Shown here piece by piece: positions 53,438-62,201 of a stretch of 64,000 nt of DNA. How positions within the stretch are numbered: the stretch's first letter is position 1; each line of letters opens with the position of its first letter. A program made the translations under genes and the position numbers. Source of the stretch: Rhizobium sp. C1 (GTDB lineage: Bacteria; Pseudomonadota; Alphaproteobacteria; Rhizobiales; Rhizobiaceae); contig NZ_JAJNCY010000009.1 of assembly GCF_021026335.1 (NCBI RefSeq), positions 115,993 to 179,992 on the forward strand, given 5' to 3'. Below the pieces are notes generated by a model, which saw only the letters and a list, made by a program, of their open reading frames with translations, had not been told where the DNA came from and searched no databases.

Positions 53438-54415
53438 CTAGAGCCACCCTTTCCAGCGGAAAAAGAAGAATGGAACGATTGCCGATAAGACCATGAGGCA
53501 TAACGCAAGAGGATAGCCATAGGTCCATTCGAGCTCCGGCATGACCTTGAAATTCATGCCGTAGATGGAAGCTGCCAGCGTCGGCGGAAGAAAAACGACG
53601 CTGGCGATGGAGAAGATCTTGATGATCGCGTTCTGCTCCAGATTGATGAAGCCCAGCGAGGCATCGAGCAGAAAGGTGATGTTGCCGGACACGAAGTTGG
53701 CGTGTTCGGACAGCGACTGCACGTCCCGCGTGATGGTGCGGCACAGTTCGCGCATGTCCTTATCCTCCTGGAGGACAGGCAGGGCGTAGAAGAAGGTCAG
53801 AAGCCGGTAGAGCGACGCGAGACTGTCGCGCGTCTTGGCGACGAGGCGCTGTTCCTCGCCGATATTAAAGAGAATGGCCTGCGGAAACACCCGGCCGCGC
53901 CGGCCTTGCCGCGCATTGGCGGCAAAAACGTGACGCGAGATGTCGTCGACCTTGCGCTCAGCCAGCTCGAGAATCTCGGCGCTGCGGTCGCTGACCGTTT
54001 CCAGCAGGCGAGACAAAACCTTGAGCCCGGACCAGCGGCCGTCCACGCAACGGGAAAACGCGCCGATGAAGAGGCCGATCGCCTTCGGCTCGGCATAACG
54101 CACCGTCACCAGACGGCCCGCCGCCAGGACGAAGCCGATGTCGGTCAGTTCCGGCTGCTCGCTGTCGGAGCGCCAGACGACGGAGGCCGTCATGTAGATT
54201 GCGGAGTTTTCGGCATAGAGACGGCTGGATGGCTCGATGTCCTTCAACTCGTCGCGCGTGGGCACGGCAATGCCCAGAACGCGCTCGACGAGCGTCTCTT
54301 CATCGCGCGTCGGGCAATGAAGATCTATCCAGACGGTATCGTCCGGACAGACATCAATCGGCTCCGCGGCTGCAAGAGGCCGTGCGCTGCCATCAGCGCT
54401 ATAAATCATGATCAT
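53438..54415 (-). CDS. CorA family magnesium transporter
   Basis: 325-residue protein with a large soluble N-terminal part and two C-terminal helices. The selectivity motif GMN is at about 286-288 in ASIYGMNFKVMPELEW, after a helix reading IASVVFLPPTLAA, and the last helix is followed by FRWKGWL. Substrate Mg2+ (or Co2+/Ni2+). ATG at 54415 or 54409; neither has a good ribosome site. Upstream of kup in a likely cation-uptake operon. Confidence 0.92.
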   Translation of the reverse strand: MIMIYSADGSARPLAAAEPIDVCPDDTVWIDLHCPTRDEETLVERVLGIAVPTRDELKDIEPSSRLYAENSAIYMTASVVWRSDSEQPELTDIGFVLAAGRLVTVRYAEPKAIGLFIGAFSRCVDGRWSGLKVLSRLLETVSDRSAEILELAERKVDDISRHVFAANARQGRRGRVFPQAILFNIGEEQRLVAKTRDSLASLYRLLTFFYALPVLQEDKDMRELCRTITRDVQSLSEHANFVSGNITFLLDASLGFINLEQNAIIKIFSIASVVFLPPTLAASIYGMNFKVMPELEWTYGYPLALCLMVLSAIVPFFFFRWKGWL

Positions 54416-54582
54416 GAAACGGGATGGTCCCTGCCAATTTGAAACGTCGTGTGCGGTGTTATCGTCAGGCCTGTGGCCGCGTCCGCTGTCCTAAGGATTT
54501 TCCTACGTTCATTTCAATTCCGCAGATGCCTGGCGGGTCTCTGTGCCGCGCCAATCAGGCCCCTGCTGCGCTGCATTCAAAT

Positions 54583-54649
54583 CACAGGGCGATTAAGATT
54601 CCAAGCGGAAATTTGACGAAAAACCGGCTTTTCAATGAAGCGCCCTGTG
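54583..54649. repeat. Inverted repeat in the corA upstream gap
   Basis: CACAGGGCG (54583-54591) and CGCCCTGTG (54641-54649), 9 bases each, 49 bases apart. It lies in the 269-base gap between corA and mrp, where nothing else is recognisable; it may be a minus-strand terminator for mrp or a control element for corA. Confidence 0.3.
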
Positions 54650-54684
54650 GCTTTCGGTCGCTGGATACGTCCAGCATACCTGTC

Positions 54685-55812
54685 TTATTCGAAGGTGATC
54701 TCCGGAAATACAGGGGCTGCGCGGCCTTCAATACCTTCCCAGACCCGACGCGCAATCTCGCGATAGGCCTTTGCATGCGGCCCGTCGGAATGGCTGACGA
54801 CAACAGGTGTGCCAGCATCGGAATTCAGCCGGATCTCCATGTCGAGCGGAATTTCACCCAGGAACGGCGCGCCGATCTTTTGCGCTTCGGCCTTTGCCCC
54901 GCCATGGCCGAAGATATCGTGGCTCGTGCCGCAATTGGGGCAGACGAAATAGCTCATATTCTCGACGATGCCGAGGATCGGAACCTCGACCTTGTTGAAC
55001 ATGTTGACGGCCTTGCGTGCATCGATCAGCGCCAGATCCTGCGGCGTCGAAACGATCACGGCGCCAGCAAGCGCCGCCTGCTGGGCAAGCGTCAGCTGCA
55101 CATCGCCGGTGCCGGGCGGCATGTCGATGACCAGAACGTCCAGATCGCCCCAGGCGACCTCGCGCAGCATCTGCAGGAGGGCGGACTGGATCATCGGGCC
55201 GCGCCAGATCATGGCGGTGCCTTCATCGACCAGGAAACCCATGGACATGACCTTCATGCCGTAGTTTTCCATCGGACGGATCAGCTTCCCGTCGATCTGC
55301 TGGGGGCGACCGGCAATCTTCATCAGACGCGGCAGGGACGGACCGTAGATATCGGCGTCGAGAACGGCGGCGCGCAGACCGTTTGCCTGGAAGGCCAGCG
55401 CCAGATTGACGGCCGTCGTCGACTTGCCAACGCCGCCCTTGCCGGAGGCGACGGCGACGATCGCGCCGATGCCGGGAATGGCCTGTTTTGCGACCGGGCG
55501 CGGCTGGGCATGGGCGTGAGCCGGACGCTGCGACTGCGCCGCAGCCGCAGGCGAGCCGGCCTTGCGGTCGGCGGTCAGCACGACCGTCGCCGCTTCGATC
55601 CCCGGAACGGACGATGCAAGGCGCGCCGCCTCTTCGCGCAGCGGTTCGAGACTGCTGGCGGCCTCGGACGGAACCGAGATGGAGAAATAGGCCTTGCCCT
55701 GAGAGACGAAGACATCCGAGACGAGGCCGAGGCTGACGACGTCTTTCCCCGCTCCGGGCATCTGCAGCGTTTTCAGCTTGTCGATGACCCTGGCGGAAAG
55801 TTCTGCCGACAT
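54685..55812 (-). CDS. Mrp/NBP35 family iron-sulfur cluster carrier ATPase
   Basis: 375-residue P-loop protein (ApbC/Mrp). An N-terminal MIP18/DUF59-like part (about 1-85) precedes a Pro/Ala linker, then Walker A ASGKGGVGKSTTAVNLA, DADIYGPSLPRLM, DMPPGTGDVQLTL and the CPNC cluster motif in FVCPNCGTSHD. Such proteins carry Fe-S clusters to apoproteins. ATG at 55812 has GGAG seven bases upstream; an ATG five codons earlier lacks one. Confidence 0.92.
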   Translation of the reverse strand: MSAELSARVIDKLKTLQMPGAGKDVVSLGLVSDVFVSQGKAYFSISVPSEAASSLEPLREEAARLASSVPGIEAATVVLTADRKAGSPAAAAQSQRPAHAHAQPRPVAKQAIPGIGAIVAVASGKGGVGKSTTAVNLALAFQANGLRAAVLDADIYGPSLPRLMKIAGRPQQIDGKLIRPMENYGMKVMSMGFLVDEGTAMIWRGPMIQSALLQMLREVAWGDLDVLVIDMPPGTGDVQLTLAQQAALAGAVIVSTPQDLALIDARKAVNMFNKVEVPILGIVENMSYFVCPNCGTSHDIFGHGGAKAEAQKIGAPFLGEIPLDMEIRLNSDAGTPVVVSHSDGPHAKAYREIARRVWEGIEGRAAPVFPEITFE

Positions 55813-55890
55813 CGCATTCTCCTTCATTGCTGATGTGGCCCGCCCGAGGGAAGGCCGTTTTTCAGCGTCTCATTTAAGACAGGCGGGCTG

Positions 55891-56919
55891 TTACGGCAAG
55901 AAGGGGTCGCGCGAGCGGAACTGGTGCTCGTTGCCGGAGCGCATCTCCGGACAATCGACCAGCGGCACCTCTTCGCCGTCGCGGACCACCCGATCGACCA
56001 TGTAGAGCGGTCGTCCCTTGCTCTGCTGAACGAGGCGGCCGATATATTCGCCGAGGATGCCGAGCGTGATCAACTGCACCGCGCTGAAGACCGTGATGGC
56101 CACCATGGTACTCGACCAGCCGGTGACAGCCCAACCGGCCTCGAAGCTGTAAAACGTGTAGCCAAGAAGGCAAAGCGCGATGAAGGCGGTGACGACACCG
56201 GCCCAGGAGGCGATTCGCAGCGGCCGTGCCGAGAAGCCGGTAATCGCATCGAGCGCGAGGCGCAGGAGCTTCGAATAGGAATATTTGGTGGTCCCGGCAT
56301 GGCGTTGATCGCGCTCATAGATGATCGGCACCTGCCGACCGCCGATCCAGCTGATCATGCCGCGCAGGAAGCGATCACGCTCCGGCATGGACAGAAGAAG
56401 CTCGGCGACACGCCGTGTCATGAGGCGGAAATCGCCGGTGTCGGAGGGGATGTCAACGCTGGCCAGCCAACGCAGCAGACGGTAGAAGATGGCCGAGGTC
56501 GTCAGCTTCATCCAGCTTTCGCCCTTGCGCGCACCACGCTGACCATAGACAACGTCGGCACCACGATCCATGATCGCCATCATGTCGCCGAGCAGTTCCG
56601 GCGGATCCTGAAGGTCTGCATCGATCAACAGAACGCGGGCGCCTCGTGAAGAGGCGATGCCGGCGGTCGAGGCAAGTTCATGTCCATGATTGCGCATCAG
56701 CCTGACGCCGACGATTTCCGGATTCTCGCGCGACATATGCTCGATCTTCGACCATGTCGCATCGCGCGACCCGTCATCAACGAGAACAAGCTCGAAGCTT
56801 CCCGCCGCAACGACACGTCCTGTGGCAAGGGCCCGTCGCGCGAACTCCTCAATCACGTCCTCCTCGTTGTAACAAGGCGCAACGATGGAAACTCTGAGGG
56901 GGCTGTCGATCGAACTCAT
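55891..56919 (-). CDS. GtrB-like polyprenyl-phosphate glycosyltransferase
   Basis: 342-residue GT2 enzyme with an N-terminal GT-A domain and two C-terminal membrane helices. SIVAPCYNEEDVIEEF, VDDGSRDATW and LLIDADLQDPPELL (DAD metal motif) are clear; RDQRHAGTTKYSYSKLLRLALDAI (core: GTTKYSYSKLLRLALDA) is typical of the GtrB/ArnC/DPM group, which load a sugar onto undecaprenyl phosphate. The acceptor pathway (O-antigen, polysaccharide) is not in the window. Start at 56919 with GGAAGG upstream. Confidence 0.9.
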   Translation of the reverse strand: MSSIDSPLRVSIVAPCYNEEDVIEEFARRALATGRVVAAGSFELVLVDDGSRDATWSKIEHMSRENPEIVGVRLMRNHGHELASTAGIASSRGARVLLIDADLQDPPELLGDMMAIMDRGADVVYGQRGARKGESWMKLTTSAIFYRLLRWLASVDIPSDTGDFRLMTRRVAELLLSMPERDRFLRGMISWIGGRQVPIIYERDQRHAGTTKYSYSKLLRLALDAITGFSARPLRIASWAGVVTAFIALCLLGYTFYSFEAGWAVTGWSSTMVAITVFSAVQLITLGILGEYIGRLVQQSKGRPLYMVDRVVRDGEEVPLVDCPEMRSGNEHQFRSRDPFLP

Positions 56920-57035
56920 GACACCTTCCGTTGATTGCGGCGCCATATATACACCTGAACGCCGCAGAGAAATCTGGGAATGTCCTTAGCCCAAATGGGC
57001 TATGAATTTCCACGGATTTATGCAGGCGGAAAACG

Positions 57036-57818
57036 TCAGCGGATCAGCCCGATGCGCAGGGCCTTGGCCACCGCCTGCGTCCGGTTCGAGGTTCCCAGTT
57101 TCTTGGCGGCACGGTTGAGATAGTGATTGACCGAATGTTCCGACACGCCGAGCGTTTCAGAGATTTCGGCACTCGTGCGGCCGGCCGATGTCAGGATCAG
57201 GCACTCCACCTCGCGTTCGCTCAGCTCTTCGGCCGGCTTTTCATCCGCATATTGAAGTTGCGAAATCCGCTCGAAAAGCAGCGTCGAGATCATCGACAGC
57301 TGCAGCATTTCGTTAATTTCGGCGGGCTCGCGGTCACCCGAAAGCATCACGGCGGCCCGGTTGCCCAGCACATCATGCACGGGGAAATAAATGCCGCGCT
57401 CCATCTTGAAGCTGGTGAACAGTTCAACAGCCTTGGCGACCACTCCCTGAAGATCAGCTTCCGGAATCGTCGTCATGTCGAAGCGGAACGGTGTTACGGA
57501 TTTCTTCAGACGCGCCAGAATGGGACTTTGCTTGAGAAACCCCTGCTCGTCATACCGGCTGACGAGCTCCGCCGGCCAGCTGCAGATAATGGAGAGTGCA
57601 GAGAGCGTGATGTCTTCCAGATCACGCGGCATGCGCATGACCATAAAGGCGCGCCAGCCGAACTCGGCCGTTACGCGCTTGAGGGCGCGGAAAACGTCGA
57701 ACTGGGTTCTCAGCTCGGAGAACTCCAGTTCGAAACTGGCTCCGGCCTTCCACAATTCTGCGATATCTCGCTCTGTGAAAATAGCTTGTCGCAAGACAAT
57801 ACCTTTCGCTTGGCTCAT
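57036..57818 (-). CDS. LuxR-type transcription regulator
   Basis: 260-residue regulator with an N-terminal domain resembling autoinducer-binding LuxR sensors (FDVFRALKRVTAEFGWRAFM and VPFRFDMTT-like segments) and a C-terminal helix-turn-helix (about 197-258) with LSEREVECLILTSAGRTSAEISE, VSEHSVNHYLNRAAKKLGTSNRT (core: VSEHSVNHYLNRAAKKLG). The conserved Trp/Asp pocket of acyl-homoserine-lactone receptors is not clearly complete, and no luxI is nearby, so it may be a solo. Start at 57818 chosen over a TTG at 57845. Confidence 0.8.
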   Translation of the reverse strand: MSQAKGIVLRQAIFTERDIAELWKAGASFELEFSELRTQFDVFRALKRVTAEFGWRAFMVMRMPRDLEDITLSALSIICSWPAELVSRYDEQGFLKQSPILARLKKSVTPFRFDMTTIPEADLQGVVAKAVELFTSFKMERGIYFPVHDVLGNRAAVMLSGDREPAEINEMLQLSMISTLLFERISQLQYADEKPAEELSEREVECLILTSAGRTSAEISETLGVSEHSVNHYLNRAAKKLGTSNRTQAVAKALRIGLIR

Positions 57819-58007
57819 CGCCTGCGCTTGATGAACGATAGGCAAATTGGAGCGCCCATCGACATCGATACGATAGAAGAAGTCAATCGAACAATTCAGA
57901 AACAGCCCAAGTTAAATTCGGAACTTGAGTTTTCCGGAACAGATTCAATTGCAAGTCGCCTAAATTAACAAGGGCTTACACTTCTTCGTTGTTCCCTTGC
58001 GTATCGA

Positions 58008-58823
58008 TCAGGAAAAGGATCGCCCAGCAGGCCCCATTCGGGCCAGGAGCTCAAACTCGATTCGGTTGGCCGTTTCAACGAGATGGTCACGCCACGAATC
58101 AAGCCTCTTCCTGTCGACACGATAAGCCGGCGCCGTGATGGAGACGCCGCATGCCTTGTCCCCGGCCATGATACCTACTGCGATGCAACATATACCAGGC
58201 TCATGCTCTTCGAGATCGTAAGCAACCCCATCCTGACGTACGTTCATCACTACGGCAAGCAGCTCCGAACTGTTTTTCACTGTTGTCGGTGTATATTGCC
58301 TGAAGCTTATGTTCGGAAGCAGGGCTTTCAGTGCCTCATCATCCAGGCGCGCCAGGGCCGCCTTCCCGATTCCGGTGCAGTAAACCGGCGAGACCGCCCC
58401 CACACGGGAATGCATGCGGACGTTCTGGGTGGCCTCGACCTTGTCGAGATAAGCGATCTCGAAGCCGGTCAGAACACCGAAATGCACGGTCTCCCCCACC
58501 GTCTCCCGCAGTCTCTCCAGATGCGGTCGGACGGTCATGCGCATGTCATGGCGCGCCCATGTCTCGGAGGCAAAATGCAGCAGCCGCAAACCCAACCGAT
58601 AGCGGCCGTCGGCGCCCATTTCCAGCAGCCCTTCGTCCAGCATGTGTTTCAGCCGCCGATGCAACGTTCCTCGCGGTTCACCGGCAGCGGCAAGAATGTC
58701 GGAAAAGCGCATCGGTTCGGATGTCTGCGCCACAAGATCGAGGATCGCCATGGCCTTGCCTAGAGTGCCGGTGTCAGCCGGAGTTCTGGCATCTTTTGGG
58801 GAAACGCTGTCGGTGGCGTTCAC
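58008..58823 (-). CDS. IclR family regulator of the adjacent galactose/galactonate genes
   Basis: 271-residue regulator with a winged helix (GTLGKAMAILDLVAQTSEP, RFSDILAAAGEPRGTLHRRL) and an IclR ligand-binding domain (TGIGKAALARLDDEALKAL, DLEEHEPGICCIAVGI). GTG at 58823 has GGAGAGAGCG upstream and the protein begins VNATDSVSPKD; the longer frame to 59078 would run antisense into the divergent dehydrogenase. Divergent position and the operator between suggest that it controls the SDR-dgoK-dgoA-SMP30 operon and itself. Confidence 0.88.
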   Translation of the reverse strand: MNATDSVSPKDARTPADTGTLGKAMAILDLVAQTSEPMRFSDILAAAGEPRGTLHRRLKHMLDEGLLEMGADGRYRLGLRLLHFASETWARHDMRMTVRPHLERLRETVGETVHFGVLTGFEIAYLDKVEATQNVRMHSRVGAVSPVYCTGIGKAALARLDDEALKALLPNISFRQYTPTTVKNSSELLAVVMNVRQDGVAYDLEEHEPGICCIAVGIMAGDKACGVSITAPAYRVDRKRLDSWRDHLVETANRIEFELLARMGPAGRSFS

Positions 58824-58897
58824 CGCTCTCTCCTCGCACTGGAAATGGACTTGACGTTGAACTAGATAGGCCCGATTATTCCGAATAGTCAAACATA

Positions 58898-58914
58898 GTT
58901 CCAGATAATGGAAC
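58898..58914. promoter_or_regulatory. Likely IclR operator
   Basis: GTTCC-N7-GGAAC palindrome in the 149-base gap between the IclR regulator and the divergent dehydrogenase gene; spacing and GTTCC/GGAAC halves are usual for IclR-family sites. Confidence 0.5.
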
Positions 58915-58972
58915 ACACGGCTGCAATTACCACCCACGCGCAGGGGGTCTCTTTGCAGTCCAGGGAGGATGA

Positions 58973-59743
58973 ATGCAGCCGGACAGCGTGACTTACGCCT
59001 GCCTGCAGGATGTGCCTGTGCTCGTGACGGGCGGAGCCAGCGGCATCGGCGCAAGCCTTGTTGCCGGCTTTGCGGCACAGGGCGCGCGCACCGCCTTCAT
59101 TGATATCGAGGGAACTGCAGGTGCAGCGCTGGTCAGCGCGCTTCATGACGCACCTCACCGGCCGCTTTTCATTCAGGCCGATCTTTCCCGCGTTGAAGAT
59201 GCGCAACAGGCTGTGCACCAGGCGGCCCGGCAGCTGGGCGGGCTGAAGGTGCTGGTCAACAATGCCGCGCGCGACGACCGCCACGATCCGGCAACGATCA
59301 GCGAGACGGATTGGGATGCGAGCCAGGCCATCAACCTCAAGCCGCTGATGTTCGTCACGCAGGCGGCGGTTCCTTATCTTGAAAAGGCGCCGGGTGCTGC
59401 GGTTGTGAACTTTTCCTCGATTGCCTATCTGCTCAACATGGGCGACCTGCCGGCCTATGGCGCGGCAAAGGCCGGGATCATCGGACTGACCAAGACACTA
59501 GCCGGACGCTTTGGCCCTGCCGGCATTCGCGTCAACGCCGTACTTCCGGGAATGGTGGTGACCGAGCGGCAGAAGACGCTCTGGCTGACCGATGAAGGTG
59601 TCGCCAGTTTCGTGGCCGGCCGGCAATGCCTGAAGCGGCCGCTCACGGCGATAGACTTGGTCGGCCCCTGTCTTTTCCTTGCCTCATCGCAATCGGCTGC
59701 GATGACGGCGCAATCGATCATCGTCGACGGAGGCGTTTTTTGA
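58973..59743 (+). CDS. SDR family dehydrogenase, probable D-galactose or sugar 1-dehydrogenase
   Basis: 256-residue short-chain dehydrogenase. NAD(P) motif TGGASGIG at 19-26, NNAA at 96-99, and the catalytic tetrad N121, S149, Y162 and K166 (AYGAAKAGI). The NNAARDDRH stretch resembles rhizobial galactose/fucose dehydrogenases. First gene of a cluster with DgoK, DgoA and an SMP-30 lactonase, so oxidation of galactose (or a related aldose) to its lactone is likely; the exact sugar is inference. Overlaps dgoK by one base (TGATG). Confidence 0.87.
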   Translation: MQPDSVTYACLQDVPVLVTGGASGIGASLVAGFAAQGARTAFIDIEGTAGAALVSALHDAPHRPLFIQADLSRVEDAQQAVHQAARQLGGLKVLVNNAARDDRHDPATISETDWDASQAINLKPLMFVTQAAVPYLEKAPGAAVVNFSSIAYLLNMGDLPAYGAAKAGIIGLTKTLAGRFGPAGIRVNAVLPGMVVTERQKTLWLTDEGVASFVAGRQCLKRPLTAIDLVGPCLFLASSQSAAMTAQSIIVDGGVF

Positions 59744-60648
59744 TGCATGAACCAAACCTGATCGCTGTTGACTGGGGGACATCCTCCTTCCGGCTCTGGG
59801 TTCTCGACGAGGATGCCAACGTGCTCTCGGAAAGCCGCGGCGGCGACGGCATGCTGTTTGCCGCCCGCGAAGGCTTTGCCAATGTGCTTTTACGGCATCT
59901 GAAATCGGCCAAGGCGCCAGCCGACAGGCCCATCCTCATCTGCGGCATGGCCGGCGCGCGGGGCGGCTGGGCGGAGGCCGGCTATGTGGAAACACCGGCA
60001 GACCTTTCCGCCATCAGCAAGGGCGCGATTGCAGCTCCCGGCATCAAGCGCGACATCCGCATCCTGCCCGGCCTTTGCCAACGCTTCGACGGCCGGCCGG
60101 ACGTGATGCGCGGCGAGGAAACGCAATTGCTCGGCGCTGCCGGTGCGCTGACCCAACGTTCACTCGTCTGCATGCCGGGGACCCATTCAAAATGGGTCAC
60201 TGTGGATGGCGGCCGCGTGGAGGGATTTTCGACCTATATGACCGGCGAGCTTTACGACACGATCAGCAAGCACACGATCCTTGCCGCGCCGGACAAGACG
60301 GTGGCCGAGGGTGCGGACAGCGCCTCCTTCAGGGATGCGGTGCGCGCCGCGTTTGCACAGCCGGGCCGGGTGACCAGCCAGCTGTTTGCGGCCCGCTCCG
60401 GCCAGCTTCTCAACGGAGCAACGCCGGCAGCCGCTCTTGCCCATATTTCCGGAACGCTCATCGGCGCGGAAATCGGCGGCGCGACCGGCAGCGACAACCG
60501 GCACAACATCCGCCTTGTCGCCTCCGGCAGCATGCGCGCGCTTTATGAAAGCGCCCTGAAAACGATCGGCATCGCCCATGAAAGCATTGATGCAGATGAG
60601 GCTGTCCGCAAGGGGCTAGCCACCGCCGCCCGTCAAATCTGGTCCTGA
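59743..60648 (+). CDS. dgoK: 2-dehydro-3-deoxygalactonokinase
   Basis: 301-residue kinase of the DgoK family: LIAVDWGTSSFRLWVLDEDANVLSE at the start (core: AVDWGTSSFRLWVLDED), CGMAGARGGWAEAGYVETPA, GEETQLLGA, CMPGTHSKWV and FSTYMTGELYDTISKHTIL. It phosphorylates 2-keto-3-deoxygalactonate at C6 for the next enzyme. Start overlaps the preceding stop (TGATG). Confidence 0.93.
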   Translation: MHEPNLIAVDWGTSSFRLWVLDEDANVLSESRGGDGMLFAAREGFANVLLRHLKSAKAPADRPILICGMAGARGGWAEAGYVETPADLSAISKGAIAAPGIKRDIRILPGLCQRFDGRPDVMRGEETQLLGAAGALTQRSLVCMPGTHSKWVTVDGGRVEGFSTYMTGELYDTISKHTILAAPDKTVAEGADSASFRDAVRAAFAQPGRVTSQLFAARSGQLLNGATPAAALAHISGTLIGAEIGGATGSDNRHNIRLVASGSMRALYESALKTIGIAHESIDADEAVRKGLATAARQIWS

Positions 60649-60669
60649 TTGTCCAAGGAGTGAAGGCCC

Positions 60670-61311
60670 ATGCCCGTCCCCGTTCCGTTTCCGCCCATCC
60701 GCTATCCGCTTGTCGCCATCCTGCGCGGCCTGAAGCCAGAAGAAGCGCAGGATGTCGTCGGCGTCCTTCTCGATGAAGGTTTCGAAGCCATCGAGATTCC
60801 GCTGAACTCGCCCGAGCCGTTCAAGTCGATCGAGATTGCCGCGCGTCGTGCCCCCTCCTCCGCGCTGATCGGCGCCGGCACGGTTTTGACCGTCGGCGAA
60901 GTGAACCAGCTGCTCGACGCCGGCGGACGGCTCTTCGTCAGTCCGAATGTCGATGTGCCGGTGCTGACGCGCGCCGTCGATCTCGGCATGGTCACGCTGC
61001 CGGGCGTATTCACGGCGACGGAAGCGCTGGCCGCTGCGCGCGCGGGCGCGACGGGGCTGAAGTTCTTCCCCGCATCGGTTCTCGGGCCGGACGGCATCAA
61101 CGCGGTCCGCGCCGTGCTGCCCGCCGATCTGATGATTGCGGCCGTCGGCGGCGTCTCGGACAAGAATTTCGGCGAATATGCCAAGATGGGGATCAAGGCC
61201 TTCGGACTCGGCTCCAGTGTCTATAAGCCCGGCATGACGCTGGCCGAGGTGCAATTGCGTGCCCGCGCCACCATCGCCGCCTATGACGCCGTGTTCGGAG
61301 GCGCCGCATGA
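60670..61311 (+). CDS. dgoA: 2-dehydro-3-deoxy-6-phosphogalactonate aldolase
   Basis: 213-residue class I aldolase of the KDPG/KDPGal type. PLVAILRGLKPEEA, catalytic E42 in FEAIEIPLNSPEP, GAGTV at 68-72, FVSPN and the Schiff-base lysine K131 in GLKFFPA. It splits KDPGal to pyruvate and glyceraldehyde 3-phosphate. Here the aldolase is separate and no galactonate dehydratase is fused or adjacent. Overlaps the next gene by 4 bases. Confidence 0.94.
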   Translation: MPVPVPFPPIRYPLVAILRGLKPEEAQDVVGVLLDEGFEAIEIPLNSPEPFKSIEIAARRAPSSALIGAGTVLTVGEVNQLLDAGGRLFVSPNVDVPVLTRAVDLGMVTLPGVFTATEALAAARAGATGLKFFPASVLGPDGINAVRAVLPADLMIAAVGGVSDKNFGEYAKMGIKAFGLGSSVYKPGMTLAEVQLRARATIAAYDAVFGGAA

Positions 61312-62201
61312 AAACGCATGAATTCAAGGGCCGCGCGCTGGACGAGACCAATCTTCATCTCGGGGAAGGCCCGGCTTACGACCGCGTGACGGACACGGCC
61401 TTCTGGTTCAACATCGTCGACAAGGAACTGCATTCGCTGGAGCTTTCGACGGGCGCCAAGCAGGTGCATGCACTTCCGGCCATGTGTTCGGTGCTGGCGC
61501 GCATCGACGACAAGCGCCAGGCTCTCGTTTCCGAACACGGCATCTATATCCGCGACCGCGCGACGGGGGCGACCGAGCTTGTTCTCGAGATCGAGGCCGA
61601 CAAGCCGAACATGCGCTCCAACGATGGCCGCGTGCACCAGAGCGGCGCGCTCTGGTTCGGCACGATGACCAAGACCGGCGAAGGCCGCAAGGGCGCGGGC
61701 GCGATCTATCACGTGGCCGGCCGAAAGGTGACAAAGCTGTTTTCCGGGCTTTCCATCCCCAACAGCATCTGCTTTTCGCCGGATGGCGCGACCGCCTATT
61801 TCGTCGACACGATGGAAAACATCATCAAGAGCGTCGCCGTCGACCCGAAGACGGGCCTGCCGGCCGGCGAACCGCGCGTGTTCTCCGACGAGCGCGAGGC
61901 GGGCGGCGCTGCCGACGGGGCGGTCTGCGATGCCGACGGCCATGTCTGGAGCGCGCACTGGGATGGCGGCAGCGTCCACCAGTTCGATCCCTCCGGCCGC
62001 AAGCTCGCCATCTACAAGCTGCCCACGCCGCAGACCTCCTGCCCGGCTTTCATCGGCCAGAACGCGGACAGGCTGATGGTGACCAGCGCCTGCGAAGGCA
62101 TGGACGCGGACCGGCTTGCTGCCGAACCGCGGGCGGGCTTCACCTTCGATCTCGGCATCAAGGTCAATGGCCGTTTCGAGCCGGACTTCAAGTGGGACTG
62201 A
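61308..62201 (+). CDS. SMP-30/gluconolactonase family lactonase
   Basis: 297-residue beta-propeller lactonase. LGEGPAYDR near the start gives a metal-binding Glu; NDGRVHQSGALWFGTM, IPNSICFSPDGATAYFVDT and DGAVCDADGHVWSAHWDGG (core: CDADGHVWSAHWDGG) supply the other metal ligands. In this operon it would hydrolyse the galactonolactone made by the dehydrogenase. Its 3' end overlaps the LysR gene end on the other strand by 14 bases. Confidence 0.9.
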   Translation: MKTHEFKGRALDETNLHLGEGPAYDRVTDTAFWFNIVDKELHSLELSTGAKQVHALPAMCSVLARIDDKRQALVSEHGIYIRDRATGATELVLEIEADKPNMRSNDGRVHQSGALWFGTMTKTGEGRKGAGAIYHVAGRKVTKLFSGLSIPNSICFSPDGATAYFVDTMENIIKSVAVDPKTGLPAGEPRVFSDEREAGGAADGAVCDADGHVWSAHWDGGSVHQFDPSGRKLAIYKLPTPQTSCPAFIGQNADRLMVTSACEGMDADRLAAEPRAGFTFDLGIKVNGRFEPDFKWD

